Below, piece by piece: positions 58,081 to 64,000 of a stretch of DNA of 64,000 bases. Source of the DNA: Methyloprofundus sp. (lineage in GTDB: Bacteria > Pseudomonadota > Gammaproteobacteria > Methylococcales > Methylomonadaceae); contig AP023240.1 of assembly GCA_016592635.1 (NCBI GenBank), positions 3,265,630 through 3,329,629 on the forward strand, given 5' to 3'. The number at the start of each line of letters is the position of its first letter. Position 1 is the first letter of the stretch. A program made the position numbers and the translations under genes. The notes below the pieces were generated by a model. That model did not search any database, was not told where the DNA came from, and saw nothing but the letters and a program-made list of their open reading frames with translations.

Positions 58081-58563
58081 TTATTTATCATATAAGACAT
58101 CACTATCATCCATAGTCCCCGTCTCAGCATATAGCATAGGCACCCCAGTATTTAATTGCCCAGCATCCAGTACTTCACAGATAACTAACTGATGGTCACC
58201 CGCTTCAACTTCATGACTCACTTTACAATCAAAATAAGCCAAGCTTTCTTGTAAAATAGGCGCCCCCGTTTTAGCTACTTGCCACTGTCCAGTCGCCATT
58301 TTATCTTGTATGCCAGATTGCCCAAAATGAGCAGCAAGATCCATTTGCTGTTTATTTAAGACATTAATACTACACACGCCTCCGCGCTTTAACAATTGAT
58401 ATGAGTGATGTTCGGGATTAATACTAATTGCCAGTAAAACAGGTGAAAAAGAAACCTGCATTACCCATGCCGCTGTAAAAGCATGCGTTTGCTCGCCATC
58501 AGCAACACCAACAACATAAACACCCTGAGTGATATATTTCAATAATTGATCTAATTCAACCAT
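58081..58563 (-). CDS. Flavin reductase-like domain protein
   Basis: 160 residues. FMN-binding split-barrel of the flavin_reduct family: TQGVYVVGV, AFTAAWVMQVSFSP and the late GDHQLVICEV. Likely reduces flavin with NAD(P)H or uses bound FMN. Starts 2 bp after nadC. Confidence 0.85.
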   Translation of the reverse strand: MVELDQLLKYITQGVYVVGVADGEQTHAFTAAWVMQVSFSPVLLAISINPEHHSYQLLKRGGVCSINVLNKQQMDLAAHFGQSGIQDKMATGQWQVAKTGAPILQESLAYFDCKVSHEVEAGDHQLVICEVLDAGQLNTGVPMLYAETGTMDDSDVLYDK

Positions 58564-58565
58564 GA

Positions 58566-59393
58566 CTAATCCACTAAATCGATACGCATAGATAAATCCA
58601 CGGCCAGTATATTTTTAGTTAAAGCCCCGATGGAAATATAGTCGACCCCCGTTTCTGCAATCTCTCTAATATTCCTTAAAGAAATATTGCCTGATGCTTC
58701 CAAGGCGATTTTTCCTGCTACCAACTTAACGGCTACCAACAATTGTGGAACTGTAAAATTATCAAGCATAACCCTATCTGGTTGTGCAACAATTGCTTGC
58801 TGCAATTCATCCATAGATTCAACTTCAACCTCTAAAATAGTATCACTAAGTTGCCGTGCAATCGCTACAGCCTCGGCAATACTACCCGCTGCCATAATGT
58901 GGTTCTCTTTAATTAAAATACCATCATAAAGGCCAATGCGATGATTATAGCAACCGCCACAAACAACCGCATATTTTTGCGCATCGCGCAAACCAGGGAT
59001 AGTCTTACGCGTATCTAAAACCTTGCAGCCCGTACCTGCCACAGCTTCAGCATATTTATGTGCCTGTGTTGCGGTGGCAGAAAGTGTTTGTAATAAATTT
59101 AATGCGGGTCGCTCTCCCGTTAATAAGGGGCGCGCCAAACCACTTAAAGTACAAAGCAATTCATTAGCTTGCACCCATTGACCTTCTGTGACTAACCAAT
59201 TTATTTCAATATCAGGCTGTAGTGCTGTAAAGACGGCAGTAAACCACTCTTGCCCACAGCACAGCATCGCTTCACGGGTAATCACTCTGGCACTAGCAGA
59301 CTTCGTTGCTGAAACAATAGCGGCAGTAATATCACCACTGCCAATATCTTCGGCAAGAAAAGCTTGAACATCTATCGGTTTGGAATAAGACAT
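58566..59393 (-). CDS. nadC: Nicotinate-nucleotide pyrophosphorylase (quinolinate PRTase)
   Basis: 275 residues. Converts quinolinate and PRPP to nicotinate mononucleotide in NAD synthesis. Motifs: LDTRKTIPGLRDAQKYAV, GGCYNHRIGLYDGILIKENH, VEVESMDEL and LEASGNISLRNIREIAETGV. First in an nadC-flavin reductase-PilZ group. Confidence 0.96.
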   Translation of the reverse strand: MSYSKPIDVQAFLAEDIGSGDITAAIVSATKSASARVITREAMLCCGQEWFTAVFTALQPDIEINWLVTEGQWVQANELLCTLSGLARPLLTGERPALNLLQTLSATATQAHKYAEAVAGTGCKVLDTRKTIPGLRDAQKYAVVCGGCYNHRIGLYDGILIKENHIMAAGSIAEAVAIARQLSDTILEVEVESMDELQQAIVAQPDRVMLDNFTVPQLLVAVKLVAGKIALEASGNISLRNIREIAETGVDYISIGALTKNILAVDLSMRIDLVD

Positions 59394-59485
59394 ACTTTAT
59401 TCTTAAATCGTCTAACAGTGAATATGGGCTAAGGGTTTTATAAAATTCTCAGACCTAGGTATCGGGATAAACAAGAAGTACAGGT

Positions 59486-60061
59486 TTACGCCTGCAATTT
59501 ATTAATGACCGCACTAAATACTTGTGCATCATAATGACGTTTTAAAGTTGAATCCGTTGGGCATACCGACATAGCTTCTTCTACTTCTGCAACAACTTGC
59601 TGTATAAAGTGTCGTTTTAATATAGCTTCCTCAGGCATCCTGCTTATGACATTTTCAACAGCTACTTCAATGACGACAGGTGCATCTTGTTTCACTTCAA
59701 TCACAGGAGCATCCACACTACTTGCTTGCGCAAACTCATTTTGTAGAAAATGACGACGCAATGTTGAGTCCTCAGGAAAATCTGCGACATCACTAGGCTT
59801 ATTCGCCATAGCATTTTGTAAATAATGTCGTCTTAAAGTCGAATCTTGCGGAATGCCATTAGCAGTTTGCACATAAAGTAACCGCATCATGCTTGTCTCA
59901 GTGACTTTAACTGGCTCTGCAACCAGCTTATCATCTTTCTGCACAGCCACACTTTCAACAGGCTCATTAACTTCTGACTGCTCAGCAATACTTTCATTAC
60001 GAGATGTCATATAAAACCACGCAGCAGCAACGACCACAACAAGCAAAATAATTTCAAACAT
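59486..60061 (-). CDS. Membrane-anchored protein with four STLRRH repeats
   Basis: 191 residues, family unknown to me. A single N-terminal transmembrane helix (1-18) is followed by a low-complexity spacer and four copies of a 12-14-residue motif, P-x-[DE]-[SA]-[TI]-L-[RK]-R-H-[YF]-x-x-Q, at residues 71, 96, 143 and 168 (spacing 25, 47, 25). The repeats are basic, aromatic and regularly spaced, suggesting a repeated binding element. The frame, signal and RBS region are convincing; function is unknown. Confidence 0.72.
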   Translation of the reverse strand: MFEIILLVVVVAAAWFYMTSRNESIAEQSEVNEPVESVAVQKDDKLVAEPVKVTETSMMRLLYVQTANGIPQDSTLRRHYLQNAMANKPSDVADFPEDSTLRRHFLQNEFAQASSVDAPVIEVKQDAPVVIEVAVENVISRMPEEAILKRHFIQQVVAEVEEAMSVCPTDSTLKRHYDAQVFSAVINKLQA

Positions 60062-60405
60062 AGCTTATATCCTTTAGATTTTATCTGTATTGTATTATCT
60101 GAAGGAGTGAGAATTTAGTAATACCCGCAAATATGACACAAGATTTTGGCTGCACAGTCACATTAGGAAAGCAGGCACATAGCAGACTACGTATCTATTT
60201 TTCTAGTATGACTGTGGAGTCAAAAGACAAGTCAGACTCGAGTATTTTTAAATTCTCGCCCCTATCCATTAACGGAACAGCTTAGCCCCATTTAAACAAA
60301 GTTCCATAACGCACTCAAAAACTCTGCAAGCATTATTCCATATAATGTAGCAGATGATAATAGATATTTTACAATGCCTCATATCTTACGACCTTCACTC
60401 TACTT
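60062..60405. other. Divergent intergenic region, nothing recognised
   Basis: 344 bp holding promoters for the repeat protein and ampD. I see no RNA gene or clear operator. Confidence 0.5.
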
Positions 60406-60948
60406 ATGAAAATCAAAAATCACTGGCTAAGCTCTGCACGTATCGTTAAATCACCTAATTATGATGCGCGCACGGTAGAACAAAAACTATCTTTAATCGT
60501 CATTCATTGTATCAGCTTACCTGAAGGACAATTTAATACCCCTTATATAGAACAACTATTTACCAATCAACTAAATAGCCAAAGTCACCCTAGTTTTGCC
60601 AAAATTTGCCACTTAGAAGTGTCCAGTCATATTTTAATAAATCGTACCGGTAGCATTACCCAGTTTGTTGCCTTCAATAAGAGAGCATGGCATGCAGGCA
60701 TATCAGAATATCAAGGACATTCAAAATGTAATGACTTCTCTATTGGCATTGAATTAGAAGGCACTGATTACCTACCCTATACGGAAAAACAATACACCCA
60801 GCTGGCCACATTAATTCAGTCACTCATTCAGACTTACCCAACGCTTAGCTTTGAGCATATCACAGGGCATAGCGACATTGCTCCTATACGCAAAACCGAT
60901 CCTGGTGAATTCTTTGACTGGAAATACCTACATACACTTTTCTTATAA
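60406..60948 (+). CDS. ampD: 1,6-anhydro-N-acetylmuramyl-L-alanine amidase
   Basis: 180 residues. Cytosolic zinc amidase recycling cell-wall muropeptides. Zn ligands: His in IVIHCISLPEG, His in ITGHSDIAP and Asp in RKTDPGEFF; SIGIELEGTDYLPYT and AWHAGISEYQG match AmpD. No signal peptide, as expected. Confidence 0.95.
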   Translation: MKIKNHWLSSARIVKSPNYDARTVEQKLSLIVIHCISLPEGQFNTPYIEQLFTNQLNSQSHPSFAKICHLEVSSHILINRTGSITQFVAFNKRAWHAGISEYQGHSKCNDFSIGIELEGTDYLPYTEKQYTQLATLIQSLIQTYPTLSFEHITGHSDIAPIRKTDPGEFFDWKYLHTLFL

Positions 60949-61118
60949 AGAGTAACTCAAAATAAAAATCAAGCTGGCTGACCCTAATGCCGCTACCAGT
61001 CGCAACTCATGTACTTGAATAATAATGATTTTATAAGGTTTAAAGTTAGGCTTTAACTACTTATTAGATATAATTGAATTTCCTACAAAACAATTAATCC
61101 TAAGAAAAAGCCTAACTA

Positions 61119-61502
61119 ATGAAAAAGTCTAGCCGATTAAGCCTACGCTTACAAATCCGATCTTTTAAAAATACCTTTTTTCAACTCAATGACCTTCCTT
61201 TTAAAGGACTAATACCTGATAGTTTAATTGAAGCCATTCATCAATCAGGGAATGTTCGTAGCACCGTTTTTACTCCTTTAGTGACACTGAGAGCCTTTTT
61301 GTTTCAAGTGCTCAGTTCAACTGGGGCTTGTAAGGAGGCAGTTGCACATGTTTTAGTCGAGCGAATTAGCTTGGATTATAATGCAAATTCCATGAACACT
61401 GGGCCTTATTGCAAATCCCGACTAAGACTGCAACTCTCTCATTTAAAAGAAGCTGTCACCTCTTCGGGTAAAGTATTGCATAACCAAGCATCAAGTAACT
61501 GA
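61119..61502 (+). pseudogene. IS4-like transposase, N-terminal fragment
   Basis: 127 residues of the N-terminal domain only (LIEAIHQSGNVRSTVFTPLV, LRAFLFQVLSS). The stop codon is 2 bp before the IS3-family element's left end at 61505, and the DDE part is not found on the other side. The gene is truncated by IS insertion and loss of the right part. Confidence 0.82.
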
Positions 61503-61563
61503 AATGGTTTAATAAAACAGGACACTTCTAAAGACAGATTTATAATGTCCATTAGAGGTGAAT

Positions 61564-61866
61564 ATGAGTAAGCAAACTAAACCAAAAAGACCTGTATATA
61601 ATCTTGAATTCAAACAAGATGCAGCCAAATTAGTCATTGAGAAAGGATATACCCACCAACAAGCCGCAGACAGCTTGGGCGTGTCCTTAAGTGCGATTGG
61701 ACGCTGGGTTAGAGCAGAACGAGGACCGACAGTCGAAACAAAGTCAACGCCTACGTTGTCCGGTCAAGCTGAGTTAATCAAGTTACGCAAGGAAGTCGAA
61801 CAGTTGCGTATGGAGCGCGAAATATTAAAAAAGGCAGCGGTCTTCTTTGCGAAAGAAGTCGAGTAA
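61564..61866 (+). CDS. IS3-family OrfA (helix-turn-helix protein)
   Basis: 100 residues from the ATG at 61564 with AGAGG upstream (an earlier GTG is also in frame). HTH region YTHQQAADSLGVSLSAIGRW and C-terminal leucine zipper (LIKLRKEVEQLRMEREILKK). Confidence 0.93.
   Translation: MSKQTKPKRPVYNLEFKQDAAKLVIEKGYTHQQAADSLGVSLSAIGRWVRAERGPTVETKSTPTLSGQAELIKLRKEVEQLRMEREILKKAAVFFAKEVE
61827..61833 (+). other. Programmed -1 frameshift site A AAA AAG
   Basis: The heptamer A-AAA-AAG is in phase with OrfA codons TTA-AAA-AAG. The OrfB frame is -1 relative to OrfA and stays open upstream of its first ATG. This is the standard IS3 slippery site producing OrfAB. Confidence 0.85.
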
Positions 61867-61925
61867 AATATGTATTTATTCGAGAGCAACAGAAGACCTA
61901 CCCCGTTAAAGTATTATGTCGGGTT

Positions 61926-62732
61926 ATGAGAGTCAGTACCAGTGCTTTTTATGCATGGAATCAGCAGCCTGAAATGACAGAAAAAAACAGAGAAAGAGAG
62001 GCGTTTGATATCAAAGTGCACAATATTTTTGAGGAGAACAGAAGAATTTATGGGTCACGCCGCATATCTAAGGCACTGAAAGAACAAGGTATAAATGCGG
62101 GACGCTATAAAGTCAGGCAGGCAATGGCACGATTAGGTCTTGAGGTGCGCTACCCTAAGAAATTTAAAGTGACAACTGACAGTGATCATAATCATTCAAT
62201 TTCACCGAATACGCTGAATCGTGAATTTGAGGTAACAGAGCCTAATAAGGTCTGGACAACGGATATAACGTATGTGTGGACACTTGAAGGCTGGCTCTAT
62301 GTTGCTGTTGTCATTGATTTATTTTCTCGGCAGGCTGTGGGCTGGGCGGTTGATGATCATATGCGAACATCATTATGCGTCAGAGCACTACAAATGGCTT
62401 TTTGGAGAAAAAAACCAGCACCAGGTGTACTGCATCACTCGGATAGAGGGAGTCAATATGCTAGCTACGAGTATCGTCAACACCTAGATATCATGCAAAT
62501 GCAGCAGAGTATGAGTCGTAAAGGGAACTGTTGGGACAATGCACCAACAGAACGCTTTTTCCGCAGTCTTAAGCATGAGGAGTTAAATTACAACAACTTT
62601 AGAACCAAAGAAGCAGCAAAGCTAAGTATTATTGATTATTTAGCTTTTTATAACGGCAAACGTACTCACTCAAAACTTGGTTATCAATCACCATTACAAT
62701 TTGAGCGAGAATTTTATAGGGAAGCGTCTTAA
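61926..62732 (+). CDS. IS3-family OrfB (DDE integrase domain)
   Basis: 268 residues from the ATG; the true product is likely the OrfAB fusion. Retroviral-integrase-type DDE: VWTTDITYVW, HHSDRGSQY and NAPTERFFRSLKHE (Glu) are intact. Probably active. Confidence 0.93.
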   Translation: MRVSTSAFYAWNQQPEMTEKNREREAFDIKVHNIFEENRRIYGSRRISKALKEQGINAGRYKVRQAMARLGLEVRYPKKFKVTTDSDHNHSISPNTLNREFEVTEPNKVWTTDITYVWTLEGWLYVAVVIDLFSRQAVGWAVDDHMRTSLCVRALQMAFWRKKPAPGVLHHSDRGSQYASYEYRQHLDIMQMQQSMSRKGNCWDNAPTERFFRSLKHEELNYNNFRTKEAAKLSIIDYLAFYNGKRTHSKLGYQSPLQFEREFYREAS

Positions 62733-62757
62733 AAAAGTGTCCGGTTTTTGTTGACCA

Positions 62758-62791
62758 TTACATCCGGCCCATGCTAGAGCTATTGCGATGA
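62758..62791 (+). pseudogene. 3' tail of an IS66 tnpA gene
   Basis: About ten codons (YIRPMLELLR) in a frame ending at TGA 62789-62791, overlapping the tnpB ATG as ATGA. The rest of tnpA is missing at the IS3-family border. Called from position relative to tnpB; too short for certainty. Confidence 0.5.
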
Positions 62792-63156
62792 CGGCTGTTG
62801 TCATGCGTCCCTCTCTGTCTTTAACGGAGGTGTACCTGTATCGGCAACCCGTTGATTTTCGCAAGTCGCATCGAGGGCTATCGGCTATTGTTGAGTGCGA
62901 GTTAGGGCATAATCCTTTTGAAGGGCATTTGTATGCCTTTACCAATAAACGGCGGAACAAGATCAAATGTTTGTTCTGGGAAGATAATGGTTTTGTACTG
63001 TATTACAAGTCATTGGCAGAAGAAAAATTCAAGTGGCCCAAAGGTGATGAGGAGACGCTCACTTTAACGGGACAACAGTTGAATTGGTTACTTGACGGCT
63101 TTGATATCAGCGCAATGCAAGGCCATAAAAAACTCCAATATGAGTCTGTTTTTTAA
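62788..63156 (+). CDS. IS66-family TnpB (Orf2)
   Basis: 122 residues. Family features: VYLYRQPVDFRKSHRGLSAI, then NKIKCLFWEDNGFVLYYKSL and EEKFKWP. TnpB is an accessory protein needed for IS66 transposition. An in-frame ATG at 62803 is an alternative start. Confidence 0.93.
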   Translation: MTAVVMRPSLSLTEVYLYRQPVDFRKSHRGLSAIVECELGHNPFEGHLYAFTNKRRNKIKCLFWEDNGFVLYYKSLAEEKFKWPKGDEETLTLTGQQLNWLLDGFDISAMQGHKKLQYESVF

Positions 63157-63202
63157 GTGTTTTTACGTTCATTATTGCCTCTGAAAATGCTATAATATCA
63201 GC

Positions 63203-64000
63203 ATGACTTCAGCCGATATTTCAAATAAAAAACAACAAGATAAAGCCTGTTCTTTGCTGCCGGAAGGCATTGCTTTGTTGTTTGAAAAAGATCAGACCAT
63301 TGATGAATTGACGCGTGTTGTCGAGATCAAATCCGGTGTCATTTCCGAACAGCAAAAGCGCATACGCATTCTGGAAGAAGCACTTCGCTTATCCAAAATA
63401 AAACGTTTTGCCCCCTCTAGTGAACAATCTCACCAAACTTCTTTATTTGATGAGGCAGAGAATGAAGTGGATGGTAATGAGGAATCAGAGGGAGCGGATG
63501 AAGCTCTTGCCGATGAGAATCAGGCAAGTTCGACGGATACCAAGAAAAAGCCGGGGCGCAAACCCTTTTCAGATAAATTGCCGCGCGAGCAAGTTTTCAT
63601 TCGTTTGACGGAGGCAGAAAAAGAAGGTGCCATTGATACTTTCTTCACCAAGGTGAAAGAAGAGCTGGATATTATTCCTGCCAAAGTACGGGTGCTTGAA
63701 TACATGCAGGAAAAAGCTGTTTTTGTCGACCGGATTGACGGTGAAAAACAGCGTCGGCTTACAGCAGCGAAAATGCCGGGGCATCCTATTGTCGGAGCAA
63801 TGGGAAGTATCAGCTTGATGTGCTTCATCATTATTGCCAAATATGCAGATGGCTTGCCCTTGTATCGTCAGGAAGGGATTTTATCGCGTTATGGCGGTGA
63901 ACTTTCCAGAGCAACATTGGCCAACTGGGTCATTGCTCTCGCCAAACAGCTTCAGCCTCTGATCAACCTGATGCGAGAGCATCAACAGCTGGGAACCGTC
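63203..64000 (+). CDS. IS66-family transposase TnpC, partial at window end
   Basis: 266 codons from the ATG at 63203 to the window edge, open throughout. N-terminal coiled coil (RILEEALRLSKIKRFAPSSE), then an acidic linker, KKKPGRKPFSDKLPRE, and the start of the DDE domain (PIVGAMGSISLMCFIIIAKY). The catalytic end is off the window. Confidence 0.93.
   Translation, partial: MTSADISNKKQQDKACSLLPEGIALLFEKDQTIDELTRVVEIKSGVISEQQKRIRILEEALRLSKIKRFAPSSEQSHQTSLFDEAENEVDGNEESEGADEALADENQASSTDTKKKPGRKPFSDKLPREQVFIRLTEAEKEGAIDTFFTKVKEELDIIPAKVRVLEYMQEKAVFVDRIDGEKQRRLTAAKMPGHPIVGAMGSISLMCFIIIAKYADGLPLYRQEGILSRYGGELSRATLANWVIALAKQLQPLINLMREHQQLGTV

Larger units (their letters stand above)
61505..62757 (+). 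mobile_element. IS3-family insertion sequence
   Basis: 1253 bp. Terminal repeats TGGTTTAATAAAACAGGACACT and TGGTCAACAAAAACCGGACACT match at 18 of 23 positions, with the IS3-type TG..CA ends. Flanks (GAAA left, TTAC right) show no target duplication, and the DNA on the two sides belongs to different IS elements, so the flanks were brought together by recombination or deletion. Confidence 0.92.
62758..64000 (+). mobile_element. Left-truncated IS66-family element (continues past window)
   Basis: Contains the tnpA tail, tnpB and most of tnpC in order. The left terminal repeat was lost at the IS3-family boundary; the right end lies off the window. Confidence 0.85.

Overview
The window looks like chromosomal DNA of an AT-rich gammaproteobacterium. 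The gene order csrA-tRNA-Ser-tRNA-Arg, lysC-alaS-recX-recA, minCDE, and suhB divergent from trmJ-cysE-iscR is characteristic of that class. A PEP-CTERM protein, a LapD/LapG pair, REP-like palindromes and many c-di-GMP proteins suggest an environmental, biofilm-forming organism. A Methylococcales (type I methanotroph-like) relative is my best guess, but no methane-oxidation gene is present, so this is inference only.

Layout. 1-1.3 kb: a partial tyrosine integrase next to a tRNA cluster, probably the edge of an integrated element extending left. 1.3-7.5 kb: tRNA-Asn/Arg/Ser, csrA, lysC, alaS, recX, recA. 7.8-15 kb: a phosphate-type porin behind a textbook Pho promoter, an orphan periplasmic binding protein, a moaA operon, and a coiled-coil DUF481 outer-membrane protein. 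15-20.5 kb: the diaminopimelate genes dapC-dapD and, after a terminator, a small protein, a diguanylate cyclase, an ArsC-like protein and dapE. 20.5-28 kb: rdgB, a K+ channel plus second RCK protein, dsbB, an exported methyltransferase-like lipoprotein, then minCDE. 28-38.4 kb: two-component and c-di-GMP genes, including a GGDEF-EAL response regulator and a BvgS-like hybrid kinase of 1683 residues paired with an HD-GYP regulator. 38.4-45.4 kb: iscA, iscS, iscR (with an IscR-type promoter), cysE, trmJ, suhB and a DUF389 membrane protein. 45.4-53.4 kb: a PEP-CTERM protein, then two paralogous subtilisin-like proteases flanking lapG and lapD. 53.7-57.2 kb: two complete insertion sequences with target duplications. 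57.7-61 kb: PilZ, flavin reductase, nadC, a repeat protein, ampD. 61-64 kb: a pile-up of a broken IS4-like gene, a complete IS3-family element and a left-truncated IS66 element.

Most notable is 46.7-53.4 kb. Upstream of the second subtilase (minus strand, 53313-53404) I read a c-di-GMP-I (GEMM-I) riboswitch: it has the GGCAAA and GACGCAAA signatures, a closing stem, and an alternative hairpin that competes with that stem. The same locus carries LapD (a degenerate GGDEF/EAL c-di-GMP receptor) and LapG (a periplasmic cysteine protease with an intact C-H-D triad). One second messenger may therefore control surface proteolysis both at the RNA level (subtilase) and post-translationally (LapG), a combination I do not recognise from described Lap systems. 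Together with PilZ, HD-GYP, GGDEF and GGDEF-EAL proteins, the window holds at least seven c-di-GMP-related components.
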